Positions 5,108 to 14,400 of a DNA stretch of 20,315 nt are shown one piece after another; positions within the stretch are counted from its first letter, which is position 1, and every line of letters starts with the position of its first letter. The stretch spans positions 1 to 20,315 of IMG/VR virus record IMGVR_UViG_3300034198_004391. One strand, given 5' to 3'. This DNA comes from a virus. The notes under the pieces were generated by a model. That model worked only from the letters and a program-made list of their open reading frames with translations. It did not search any database and was not told where the DNA came from. The position numbers and the translations under genes were made by a program.

Positions 5108-5285
5108 GTGCGTTTTACCCTAGCCGACCCCCAGGATGTTTAACCCCACCCCCCACCCGCCCCCCACTATCAACCAAAATATTTTCACCAGAACCAGGCT
5201 CTGACCTGCACTTTTAATATATTTTAAAAATAATTACCAAAACCCCTTGAAACACGCCGATGCTCTAGACCCCTATATAAGTGTA
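5108..5285. other. noncoding region with G-quadruplex motif and AT-rich tract
   Basis: No gene is seen. C-runs of 4, 6, 3 and 6 at 5144-5147, 5149-5154, 5156-5158 and 5160-5165 are separated by single bases, so the minus strand carries a G-quadruplex motif with 1-nt loops. It is followed by AT-rich sequence, including AAAATATTTT (5177-5186) and an almost pure A/T stretch at 5212-5236. A TATATAA at 5274-5280 could be a -10 box, with TTGAAA at 5247 too far away (21 nt) for a normal promoter. The location just before terL fits a packaging or control site, which is inference. Confidence 0.5.
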
Positions 5286-5337
5286 ACGGCGAAGTTCCAC
5301 TGAGCCGTAAACGGCGGTCTTAACGACCGCCTTTATT
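5286..5337 (+). promoter_or_regulatory. possible attenuator-like leader upstream of terL
   Basis: Hairpin 1 (5286-5308) pairs ACGGC with GCCGT, with an inner AGT/ACT stem and a symmetric GA/GA internal loop. Hairpin 2 (5313-5331) is GGCGGTC-TTAAC-GACCGCC followed by TTTATT, a weak terminator-like end. Between them GCCG (5304-5307) can instead pair with CGGC (5312-5315), which would disrupt both. This 1:2 / 2:3 / 3:4 arrangement is the usual attenuator logic. The alternative stem is only 4 bp, so the switch is uncertain; the downstream hairpin is clear. Confidence 0.4.
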
Positions 5338-5406
5338 GGTAAATAAGCTTATGTGGGGATACCTCTGTCTGGACCCCTGTAGACCCCTACAGATACTGGA
5401 GTAGAG

Positions 5407-7296
5407 TTGGAAAGAAATCTAACCCCCGAAGAGGCTCGTAAAGAACTCATCGACTTGGTACGCCAAGGGCGCACCATCGCCGATGCCTTAAAAGTTATTG
5501 GTCGCTCTCGTTCTTGGTATGACACCCAACGGCGCGAAGCTCAAGGCTTCGCTGCCTATGTAGACAATGCTCGGTTTAGAACAGCAGACCTCGCAGAAGA
5601 TGCTCGGTCTGGTCTATCTGACTTTGCCGAATTCTCCGAGAAGTATCTTGGTGCAAAAGTCTGGGACCACATGCTTAACGTGGTCGATATGCTAGAAGGT
5701 CGGGAGCCCCGCTGGATTGACCCAGCAATGACCTACGAAAAAGGCTCTGGCGGGCTATCTCGTTTGCTGGTAAACGTACCACCAAACCACGCCAAGACGA
5801 TGACTATCACGATTAACTACGTGACTTACCGTATTGTTAAGAATCCTAACATCTCGGTTATCGTTATTTCGAAAACCCAAGAGCAAGCAAAGAAGTTTCT
5901 TTACGCTATCAAGCAGCGTTTAACGCATCCGCGTTACGCTGACTTGCAAGCAGCCTTCGGTCCAGCCGATGGCTACAAAGCTACCGCTGACCAGTGGTCG
6001 GCTAATAAGATTTACCTTGGCGGAGATATCCGCGACAACGACGCTAAAGACCCTACGGTCGAAGCTATCGGTATGGGCGGTCAGGTCTACGGCGCACGTG
6101 CAGACCTAATCGTGCTAGACGACGTGGTGACGTTGTCGAACGCCAATGAATGGGCGAAGCAACAGGAATGGATTAGGCAGGAAGTTGCCTCACGTCTTCC
6201 ACCAGGAGGCGGTCAGCTTCTTGTAGTCGGTACTCGTGTATCAGCAGTCGACTTGTATAAAGAACTTCGCAACCCCCAGCATTACACGGATGGTGTACTT
6301 CCGTGGTCATATTTGTCCATGCCAGCAGTACTTGAGTACGCTGACAATCCAAAGGATTGGAAAACCCTTTGGGCAAAATCAGAGCAACCTCTTACAGACA
6401 CTGACGTGCCTGACGAGAATGGGAACTTTGACCGATGGACAGGCGAACGCTTAACGGCGGTTCGCAACGAGGCAGGACCATCTAAATGGTCACTGGTTTA
6501 CCAGAACCTCGATATCGCGGAGAATGCAATCTTCGACCCGATATGCGTCAGAGGCGCAGTTAATGGAATGAGAAAATCGGGTGCGCTTATTGCAGGCGCA
6601 GCGGGTCATCCTGAAAATGCACAGAACTTCTATCGCATTATTGGTATTGACCCAGCGATGTCTGGCGACACCGCAGCTGTAGCTTACGCAGTTGACCGCA
6701 GAACACACAAGCGCTATGTCATGGACGTTCACGTCATGAGCAGCCCCACACCTGCAGCAATTCGCTCCTTGATAAGAGAGTGGACGGATGCGTATCAACC
6801 GCATACCGTTATAGTTGAGTCAAACGCTTTTCAGCTTTTCTTGACACAGGACGAGGAAATTAGAAACTTCCTCGCCACACGTGGTATTAATTACCGACCA
6901 CATTACACAGGTAATAACAAGCAAGACCCAGAGTTCGGCGTAGCCTCTCTGGCACCACTGTTCGGTACCGTTACTAAGCGAGACGGTAACAACAACAACT
7001 TGAAGCATGCAGACGATAACATTATTGAGTTGCCTGATTCTTCAAGAAATGAACATGTTAAAAAGTTAATAGAACAACTTGTAACCTGGCAGCCAGGAGT
7101 ACAGGGCAAGCGATTAAAGATGGACGCCGTTATGGCGTTATGGTTCTGTGAAATCGTAGCTCGTGATGTTCTACTTACTTCAGCCAATGTACCAAACTTC
7201 CTTAAGAACGAATTCACACCACGTTCCGAAGTCGAATCAAGGTACATCGTCAACTTAGATGACTTAGCTGCAGCGCAGCGAATAGCGAGATTGTGA
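5407..7296 (+). CDS. terL: terminase large subunit (packaging ATPase and nuclease), 629 aa
   Basis: TerL pumps DNA into the procapsid through the portal and cuts the concatemer. Residues 1-50 form a helix-turn-helix-like N-terminus ('TIADALKVIGRSRSWYDTQR'). The ATPase has a variant Walker A 'VPPNHAKT' (124-131), Walker B 'LIVLDD' (234-239) and a coupling motif 'VGTR' (274-277). The RNase H-like nuclease shows 'IIGIDPAMSGD' (Asp415), 'VIVESNAFQ' (Glu471) and 'KMDAVMALW' (Asp573), which are the three expected acidic residues. Length is a little above average because of the N-terminal helix-turn-helix part, which may replace some small-subunit function. No separate small subunit is seen. The start is TTG with GGAG 5 nt upstream; no ATG gives a better N-terminus. 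Portal follows after 4 nt. Confidence 0.95.
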   Translation: MERNLTPEEARKELIDLVRQGRTIADALKVIGRSRSWYDTQRREAQGFAAYVDNARFRTADLAEDARSGLSDFAEFSEKYLGAKVWDHMLNVVDMLEGREPRWIDPAMTYEKGSGGLSRLLVNVPPNHAKTMTITINYVTYRIVKNPNISVIVISKTQEQAKKFLYAIKQRLTHPRYADLQAAFGPADGYKATADQWSANKIYLGGDIRDNDAKDPTVEAIGMGGQVYGARADLIVLDDVVTLSNANEWAKQQEWIRQEVASRLPPGGGQLLVVGTRVSAVDLYKELRNPQHYTDGVLPWSYLSMPAVLEYADNPKDWKTLWAKSEQPLTDTDVPDENGNFDRWTGERLTAVRNEAGPSKWSLVYQNLDIAENAIFDPICVRGAVNGMRKSGALIAGAAGHPENAQNFYRIIGIDPAMSGDTAAVAYAVDRRTHKRYVMDVHVMSSPTPAAIRSLIREWTDAYQPHTVIVESNAFQLFLTQDEEIRNFLATRGINYRPHYTGNNKQDPEFGVASLAPLFGTVTKRDGNNNNLKHADDNIIELPDSSRNEHVKKLIEQLVTWQPGVQGKRLKMDAVMALWFCEIVARDVLLTSANVPNFLKNEFTPRSEVESRYIVNLDDLAAAQRIARL

Positions 7297-7300
7297 CTTC

Positions 7301-9061
7301 ATGAAAGAATTCGTACAAGCTTTTGAGCAATTAAAAGCTAGAAACGCCGAGCGCGATAAGCGCATGCGCGAGGTAGCTTTAGTTCGTGCTGGTCAAGCAG
7401 ACCAAGTATTTCGTGGCTTGTTTCCAGAAGGAAATTGGTCGCGTCCAATCATTGCTAACCTTATCGACGTTGTAGCTCGTGATGTATCTGAGCAAGCTGG
7501 TGTTCTACCTACCATTACTGCTGCTGGAGATTCATCTCTCGATGACTCCCAGCGTACCAAAGCTGATAAGCGTACAAAGATTTGTAATTACTATGTAGCT
7601 TCATCACGACTTGGTACGGAACTACTGCGTGGCGCAGACCAGTTGGGTACATACGGATTCGTTGTATTCCGTGTGGAACCTAACTTTAAAGAACGTCGTC
7701 CACATATCCATGTTGAGAACTCCATGGGTGCGTATTATGACGTTGATAGATTTGGCGAAGTCCAAGTTTATGCTCGCTCTTACTATCGTAAGGCGGGAGA
7801 TTTAGCAGCTCAGTTCCCTGAGTATGCTGACAAGATTCTACAAACAGGTACGTTCTCTCGTGGAGATACAAACCAACTTCTTGAAGTCGTACGATGGACT
7901 GACAAGAAGCAAGCAATTATGTTTATCCCAGAACGAGGGGGAGTAGTACTTGCACAAACACCAAACAAACTCGGTAAAGTCCCAGTTGCGATTGCTCAAC
8001 GTCCTTCTCTTGACGGAGAAGTCCGTGGCTCATTCGACGATGTACTACCTGTTTATGCAGCCAAAGCGCGACTTGCTCTTCTTACCATGGAAGCTGTTCA
8101 AAAGTCTGTTGAAGCTCCTCTTGCTTTGCCTACTGACGTTACTCAGCTTTCCGTTGGTCCTGATTCAGTTATTCGTTCTAACTCCCCTGAGAAAATTCGT
8201 CGTATTAATCTGGACGTACCTCAGTTCGCATTTGCGGAAAACAATGTCCTAGCCGATGAAATGAAGTTGGGAACACGATTCCCACAAGCACGTGCAGGAC
8301 AAGCAGAAGGTTCTATCGTTACTGGTCAAGGCGTCAAGGCGCTTATGGCTGGATTCGATTCGCAGATTAAAGTTATTCAATCTGTACTTGGTGAAGCAAT
8401 TGGTCAAGCTATTTCGCTTTCACTAGCAACCGATGAAATGTACTTCAATGAAGTCACACGTGAAGTATCTGCTACAGCAAACGGCGTTCCTTACAAATTA
8501 AAGTACAAGCCATCAGCCGACATTAACGGTAACTACGGAGTTACAGTTGAATACGGACTAATGGCAGGTCTAGACCCTAACAGAGCGCTTGTATGGGGTC
8601 TTCAAGCTCGTGGCGACAAGCTAATCTCTCGCGGGATGCTACGTCGCAATCTACCGATTTCGCTCAATGCTGGAGAAGAAGAGCGAGCAATCGACATTGA
8701 AGAGATGCGTGACTCCCTTAAGGCGTCAGTTGCGTCAATGGCTCAAGCAATTCCACAAATGGTTATGCAAGGTCAAGACCCAATGAAGATTGTTGAAAGA
8801 ATGGCTGCAGTTATTGATGAACGCAAGAAGGGTACACCGCTAGAAGATGCGGTCGCCAAAGCGTTCAAGCCAGAACCAGCACCAAAACAACCTCAAGCAC
8901 CAGGAATGCCTCCACAGGGAGCAGCACCTGAGCAGGGTATGGGTGGCGAACAGCCAGAATTCCAACAACAACGACCAGCAATGCAAGAACTTCTTGCAGG
9001 TTTAACTGGCGGAGGAAACCCAAATCTCGCTGCGAGAGTAACTCGTCAAATACCAGCATAA
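7301..9061 (+). CDS. portal protein, 586 aa
   Basis: The portal is the dodecameric ring at the capsid vertex through which DNA enters and leaves. The N-terminus ('KEFVQAFEQLKARNAERDKRMREVALVRAGQADQV') and the 'NWSRPIIANLIDVVARDVSEQAG' segment, a beta-rich middle, and the helix 'GQGVKALMAGFDSQIKVIQSVLGEAIGQAI' (about 345-374) match the portal group common in actinophages (SPP1-like portal fold). Residues about 525-570 are Pro/Gln/Gly-rich and likely flexible. The position 4 nt after terL is the standard place. There is no strong ribosome binding site before ATG 7301, so translation is probably coupled to terL. Confidence 0.9.
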   Translation: MKEFVQAFEQLKARNAERDKRMREVALVRAGQADQVFRGLFPEGNWSRPIIANLIDVVARDVSEQAGVLPTITAAGDSSLDDSQRTKADKRTKICNYYVASSRLGTELLRGADQLGTYGFVVFRVEPNFKERRPHIHVENSMGAYYDVDRFGEVQVYARSYYRKAGDLAAQFPEYADKILQTGTFSRGDTNQLLEVVRWTDKKQAIMFIPERGGVVLAQTPNKLGKVPVAIAQRPSLDGEVRGSFDDVLPVYAAKARLALLTMEAVQKSVEAPLALPTDVTQLSVGPDSVIRSNSPEKIRRINLDVPQFAFAENNVLADEMKLGTRFPQARAGQAEGSIVTGQGVKALMAGFDSQIKVIQSVLGEAIGQAISLSLATDEMYFNEVTREVSATANGVPYKLKYKPSADINGNYGVTVEYGLMAGLDPNRALVWGLQARGDKLISRGMLRRNLPISLNAGEEERAIDIEEMRDSLKASVASMAQAIPQMVMQGQDPMKIVERMAAVIDERKKGTPLEDAVAKAFKPEPAPKQPQAPGMPPQGAAPEQGMGGEQPEFQQQRPAMQELLAGLTGGGNPNLAARVTRQIPA

Positions 9062-9074
9062 ACAAGGAGAAAAA

Positions 9075-9224
9075 ATGTTCGGAAAGCAAGGAAAGATGGC
9101 AAAGGCTCCAGTCCACCCAGGACACGCAGGCAAGAAAAACGGCGGTAAGGGTGTAGGACTAGGACAAGTTGCAGAAGCAAAGGCTCCAAAGACCATCAAG
9201 GGTAACAACCAAAAGCTTAAGTAA
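9075..9224 (+). CDS. small Lys/Gly-rich basic protein, 49 aa
   Basis: ATG at 9075 has AAGGAG 5 nt upstream, 13 nt after the portal stop, and the frame ends at TAA 9 nt before the next start. The peptide (MFGKQGKMAKAPVHPGHAGK and so on) has 13 Lys and 10 Gly in 49 residues and no hydrophobic core, so it is probably disordered and may bind nucleic acid or the acidic parts of other virion proteins. No family recognised. The strong ribosome site and exact fit between neighbours support it as a gene. Confidence 0.65.
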   Translation: MFGKQGKMAKAPVHPGHAGKKNGGKGVGLGQVAEAKAPKTIKGNNQKLK

Positions 9225-9233
9225 AGGATAACC

Positions 9234-10844
9234 ATGGCAGCCAAGAAGCCAACAACAAGAAAATATCGGCAGGCAAAACAGGCTGCCAAACCTGCTGCTA
9301 AGGAAGCGTTTCCTGGTAAGAAGCAAGCAGCAAAACGTGACCCTAAGCTAAAGATTAGTTTAGAAGATAAGCAAATTGCTGACGAAGTAAAGCAAACGGC
9401 TAAGTCTGAACTTGGCAAGAATGCATATCTCAGCAAGTCTGAATACAACATGCAGCAAGCTGCATCTCGTGCAAGATTCCGAGAGGCAATGCGTGAAGAG
9501 TTCGGCGAATACGGAGGAAAGAAAGCTTCACCTGCTGAATCAGAAGTATCTAGAGCAGCAAAAGCAACTTCAGCAGGAAATGGTTCTTCTCTTGTAGAAG
9601 ATGGCAAGGTTGTATCTAAGGCTCGTGCTGAAGAAATCATGTCAGGCAAGAAAGAATCACCTGCTAAGAAGAAGGCAGCAACAAAGAAGCCTTCTTCTAC
9701 TAAGAAGCCAGGAGTCGACGTTAAGAACGTTGCAAAAACTGTAGGCAAAGCAGCTGCTGCTGCTAAAACAGTTAAGTCTGTTGCTAAAGGTAGTAAGTCT
9801 GCTGCAAGAGCAGCACGTTCTGCTGCAAATAAAGCAGCATGGAAGAACATGACACCAGAAGAGCGTAAGAACTGGAAAGCAAATAAGCCAGGGTCTAAGA
9901 CAGAAAAGCCTTCTAAGTATCAAGCAGCACGTAACGCAGGTAAGACACCAGCAGACGCAGCTAAAAAAGCTAACCCAAGGTTGTTTAAGAATCCTACGGC
10001 AGAAGCACCAGTAAGAATGCCAAAGGAAACAACAAAGACAACACCAACAAACGTTAAGACTGCACGTCCTACGGATGCATCACTTCGCGCAAAGGAAGAT
10101 GCGTATCTTGATGAAACTAAAAAGCGCATGGCTGCAAAGAACAAAGCTCTTGCTAACTCAGCTAAAGGTAAAACACAAACACCTCAAGCAGAAAAAGCTA
10201 GAGCTACTGCAAAGCCAGAACCAAAGAAGTCAGCACCTATTAAAAAAGGTTCAAAGACAGTTCGCGTTGCTAAGTTTGCAGCTAAGAAGTTTCCACTTGT
10301 AACACTTGCGGGTGAAGTTGGTTCGGTTGCTAAAGGTTCAACCGCTAAAGACCTTACTGAGATTAATCGCCTCAAGGCGAAACTTGGCGATAAGCCAATG
10401 TCAGCTAAAGAAGGTGCAGCAACACAGGCAAGTAACCTTGCTAACCTTGCAACATTAGGTCTTGTCGGTAAGACTCGTCGTCAACGTATGGATGAACTTA
10501 ACGCAAAGATTAAGAAGCAAGAAGCTGCAACAGCAAAAGCTAATAAGGGATTACGTTATGGTAAAGGTGGAGAAAGCCTAGTACCAGGAACTGCAGCATA
10601 TAAGGCTGGTTCTTCGACACGTCCTTCAGCAACTGCTTCTTCAACAAAGCCAACGGTTGGTGCAGGTGGTTCAACCACTAAGTATACAGTTAAGAAGGGC
10701 GATACCTTGTCAGGTATTGCTAAGAACGCAGGGCTTTCACTTTCAGAAGTTCGTGCATTAAATCCAAAGCTAATGAACGACCCTAAGTACAAAAAGGGTG
10801 CAGCAATTTGGTCTGGAACAAAGGTTAACGTTAAGAAGAAATAG
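9234..10844 (+). CDS. Lys/Ala-rich protein with C-terminal LysM domain, 536 aa
   Basis: Residues about 1-480 are extremely rich in Lys and Ala, with repeated short patterns such as 'AKKKAATKKPSSTKKP' and 'KAAAAAKTVKSVAKGSKSAARAARSAANKAA', like histone H1 tails. Two less biased stretches lie near 345-385 and 395-440. Residues about 482-536 form one LysM domain ('YTVKKGDTLSGIAKNAGLSLSEVRALNP ... KKGAAIWSGTKVNVKK'), a fold that binds peptidoglycan or chitin. No catalytic lytic domain is visible, so it is not an evident endolysin. Location right after portal suggests a virion protein, perhaps bound to packaged DNA and later to the cell wall. AAAGG lies upstream of ATG 9234. The combination is unusual. 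Confidence 0.8.
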   Translation: MAAKKPTTRKYRQAKQAAKPAAKEAFPGKKQAAKRDPKLKISLEDKQIADEVKQTAKSELGKNAYLSKSEYNMQQAASRARFREAMREEFGEYGGKKASPAESEVSRAAKATSAGNGSSLVEDGKVVSKARAEEIMSGKKESPAKKKAATKKPSSTKKPGVDVKNVAKTVGKAAAAAKTVKSVAKGSKSAARAARSAANKAAWKNMTPEERKNWKANKPGSKTEKPSKYQAARNAGKTPADAAKKANPRLFKNPTAEAPVRMPKETTKTTPTNVKTARPTDASLRAKEDAYLDETKKRMAAKNKALANSAKGKTQTPQAEKARATAKPEPKKSAPIKKGSKTVRVAKFAAKKFPLVTLAGEVGSVAKGSTAKDLTEINRLKAKLGDKPMSAKEGAATQASNLANLATLGLVGKTRRQRMDELNAKIKKQEAATAKANKGLRYGKGGESLVPGTAAYKAGSSTRPSATASSTKPTVGAGGSTTKYTVKKGDTLSGIAKNAGLSLSEVRALNPKLMNDPKYKKGAAIWSGTKVNVKKK

Positions 10845-10852
10845 GTCAAACA

Positions 10853-11263
10853 ATGTCAATGATGCAACCTTCGGGTCCTGGAAAGTTCGCTAAGCGAACC
10901 GATAGACAGGGTGCTATGAAGTTACCTAACGCTGCCTACGGTGAGCAGAAGCAGTTTCAAGCACAGCAAGCGGGAGCACCAATGGCAAAGGCACCTACTC
11001 AAAAAGTATCAAACTTAATAGCAGGTGCTTTGCCGTTAACTGCTCCAACTCGCAGACCCAACGAACCTGTAACAGCAGGCGTTGATTCAGGTCCAGGACC
11101 AGGTAGAGAAATCTTGGGTATTAAGTCTCCAAATGATGTTCAATTAGATGACTTAAACAAGATAGCAAAGTACATGCCATTGATGATGCAATTTGCAGAA
11201 TCGCCAAACTCAACTGGCACAATGAAAGCATTTGTTAAGTATCTAAGGAGTCAAACCGAATGA
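10853..11263 (+). CDS. hypothetical virion-region protein, 136 aa
   Basis: ATG at 10853, 8 nt after the LysM gene, with AGG about 8 nt upstream. The N-terminal 80 residues are low complexity, rich in Gln, Ala, Pro and Lys ('MMQPSGPGKFAKRTDRQGAM', 'FQAQQAGAPMAKAPTQKV'), then 'DSGPGPGREILGIKSPNDVQLDDLNKIAKYMPLMMQFAES' and a C-terminal helix 'GTMKAFVKYLRSQTE'. The mix of disordered N-terminus and helical C-terminus suggests an adaptor or scaffold-like role, but no family is recognised. It overlaps the next small gene by ATGA. Confidence 0.7.
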   Translation: MSMMQPSGPGKFAKRTDRQGAMKLPNAAYGEQKQFQAQQAGAPMAKAPTQKVSNLIAGALPLTAPTRRPNEPVTAGVDSGPGPGREILGIKSPNDVQLDDLNKIAKYMPLMMQFAESPNSTGTMKAFVKYLRSQTE

Positions 11264-11439
11264 GAGCACTCAAGAAGTTCGAAGAGAACCTTGAGTACCT
11301 TGGCTTTGACATGGCTCCACTTGCTTGGGATATTGCACGTATGAACTTCCCAAACGATGATGACCGACTTGCTCTATTAGAAGAATTGACTGTTAAGAAG
11401 GAGGTCACACCAGGTGTCAATGACGGAATGGTGGAATGA
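11260..11439 (+). CDS. small acidic-helical protein, 59 aa
   Basis: ATG at 11260 overlaps the preceding TGA (ATGA) and has AAGGAG 9 nt upstream; the stop lies 26 nt inside the next gene. The sequence MRALKKFEENLEYLGFDMAP then 'LAWDIARMNFPNDDDRLALLEELTVKKEVT' looks fully helical with an amphipathic pattern. The AAGGAGG that drives the next gene falls within its 'KKEV' codons. No family recognised. The coupling at both ends makes it likely real. Confidence 0.62.
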   Translation: MRALKKFEENLEYLGFDMAPLAWDIARMNFPNDDDRLALLEELTVKKEVTPGVNDGMVE

Positions 11440-14400
11440 CCCACGGTATGAACAGCAACCTTCTAAAGTTAAAACATCTAAAATAGATGATTTTAAAAAG
11501 CAAACTGACAAAACCAAGGTAGGAAAAGCTGAAGCAGCTATCGTACCCAAGGTAGCAGAGGCTCTTGAGGCAGGTAAGAAGAAGCCAATTCTTGGCGCAG
11601 TTCTTAACCCAGCAATGCGTGTGCTTGAAACATTCGGTACACGTGTTGTTCAGCCAGCTACTCAAGCAGTATCAACTGCACTTCTTACGCCACAAGCTAT
11701 GGCTGCTGGCAAAGGAAACGTTGTTGAATCTTTTCGTTATGCTAAGAAGCAATCTGAAAAAATTTCAATGGGTCAGGCACTTGCAGGCGGTGTTGGAAAG
11801 ATTGCATCTCCAGTATTAGGTGATATAACAAACACTACATTTCTTGATGAAGACTTTGATATCTTCAATGACAAGAAGCGTGACAAGGCATTCAGAGATG
11901 AATGGATTGGTATTGTTGCATCTGGTTCTACTGATTTAGCTTTAGCTGCACTTGGAACTAAAGGCGCTGGCGGAACCATTCGTTATGCTGGAAAGAAAGT
12001 TGCTGGACCAAAGCGTCTTGCTACACCAGATGACGTTAATAAGTTTCGTGAAGAACTTGAGACAGCAGTCACTGAATCTGTATTGCCAGCTACCCAACGT
12101 ACCAAAAGCGGTCTTACCGTATTGGTTGATGACGCTGTCAAAGAAAAAGATTTAACTAAGCTTGCTGCTAATCCACTTATCAGTGAAACAGCAAACCCAT
12201 ACCGTACGGCAACAATCGTATCTAGGTTAGATAACCACCGCGATGTAGCAGATTACTTGCTAGCAGAACGCGGTGACTTGGACGCATTTAACCGCTTCTT
12301 TAATAATAAGCCACTTGATGCTGACCATATAGATGACTATGGGTTTGATAAGACTTCTCCTCTTTCTGATTGGTCGAAAGTAAATGAAGAACTTTTGGAC
12401 CCTAAGATGGTATCAAGAATGCAACGCATCCTTGATGCCAAGAAAGCGTCTGACCCTAAACTTGCACGTGCATTAGAAGAGTTTGCAACTAACCTACCTC
12501 GTGGTGCTAACGTTGAAAGTTACCGTCCAGGACGTTTCGCTGCACTTGAATCACTTGGTCTTGCCAAGAAAAAGATTGCACTTCAAGCACAGTACGGCGA
12601 CCTTAAGTTATTTGGTGCCGACGGTGGCGAAGGTTGGAAGACAGAAGTTTACCAAACAAATACTTATGACCGAGTCATTCGTACAATTGCTTGGGTTGGC
12701 TCAGGTCGTCCACAGGGATACATCAATATTTCTAACCCTCGTTCCTTTGAAGCAGCTAATGATTTACTATCAGACCTGAATCGTCTTCAATTTTTAAGTG
12801 GAGACGCAGGCGCATTGTTCAAGCGCAAGATGGTAAATAAATTTCTCAATGCACAAGATGATACCCAACGTGCTATTGCTTTAGGTGAAATCGAAGAGAC
12901 GGTTATGATTCGCCTAGCTAAGTTCTACGGCGTAACAGACCTTCAAGATATTCGTACACCTACTGACGCCATTGACCAGATTAAACAATGGCGCAATGGA
13001 GCCAATGAATCACGTTCAACCATTAAGCAGTTTGCGGTTAAGAACGGTTGGATTCCAGCTGCAGATGGTTCTATTAACGTACAGAACTTTATCTCTGTAG
13101 CAAATGAAGCACAGACAATCCCAATGCTTGATTTCCGTCGACTAGAAGCAGAAGTAATTATCAATGCTCGTCGTGCTGCAGGCAAGGGAACAAAAGTAAC
13201 TGAAGGTCAATATCGCGGAGCAATAGCATCCAAAGCTGCAATGAACACTGGTCAGTTCCTTGATTTAGCTAACATGGTTTTCTCAAACCTTAACTTGCTT
13301 CGCCTTGCTTACATTCCTAAGAACTCTATGGTTGACCCATTTGCTCGCGCATCTATGGCGCTTGAGTCATTTGATTTAATACGCAACTCATCTAAGGCAA
13401 TGGATAACGTTGCATACAACACAAGCCTACGTGCCGAATCACTAAAAAGATTTAAGCCAGGTTCACCAAAGGCTAAAGCTCGCAAGCGAGCAGAGGCTGC
13501 TAGGTTTGAAATTGAGCAGTACCGCAGCGAAATGGAACCAAAGGTTGCTGCATGGGAAAAGGCTCAAGACCTAGTTGGTCCAGCAGAAAAAGCTTTTAAG
13601 AAAGCGGAAACTGCCCGTAATAAGGCACTAGCTCGCGCTAACAAAGCAACACCTGCGGATGCAGCAAAGGCACAGACTGCGCTGTACGCAGCAGAAGATG
13701 CTCTCTATGAGGCACGTGTAGCACTTGGCGAAGCCAATGATGAACTGTCACGTTCTGCAGATGCTGTCAACGGTTATGCACAACTTATTGACAAGACTCG
13801 CAAAGACTGGGTTGAATACGAGACTTCACGCGGGGAAGCCAAAGCTGGCATCAAACGTATCGGTCAAGAAGACGATGTCATTGTAAGTTCTAGTGGCAAA
13901 CAATACACCATTCAAGGTCTTGCAGACCCTAACGTACGTGGTGTTGGTCCCTATATGTCTGAAGTGGATTCAGCACAGAACTTCTTAACAACTTCTATGC
14001 AATCAGAGATTGCTCGCAAGCTTCGTGCAGACGGTACACGTTTTGTAAAGATTAACCGTAAAGACCGAGCAGAGTACATGAACGCTTTGACTCATATTGC
14101 TAACCGTCAGATTCGTAACGAAATTGATTTGCCTCTTGGCATGATGATTCGTAACGACTCTACTGGTCAGATTCTTGAATGGCTGTACAGTCCAGCAGGC
14201 AAAGAGTACAGATTGCGTATGGGTAGTCGTTTTAATAAAGACCTTACTCGCGATGACTTGGCTAACTGGATTGATACAACCAGAGAAAAAATCTTTATGA
14301 TGTATCCAGACGAATCACTTCGTCGTACAATTTTAGACCGTCCAGTTACAGTTGATGAAGTTGATTCAATCTTGTACGGACGTCCAGATTTGCCAGAAAC

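Noticed and set aside
5351-5404. A 17-codon leader peptide frame ending 2 nt before the terL start
   Set aside because: It has no convincing ribosome binding site and lies downstream of the attenuator-like stems, so it cannot act as a classical attenuator peptide.
9002-9850. Long leftward open frame of 282 codons opposite the LysM gene
   Set aside because: It is the antisense of a highly Lys/Ala-biased gene, which depletes stops on the other strand; its translation is low-complexity Leu/Phe/Ala and there is no ribosome binding site or coupling.
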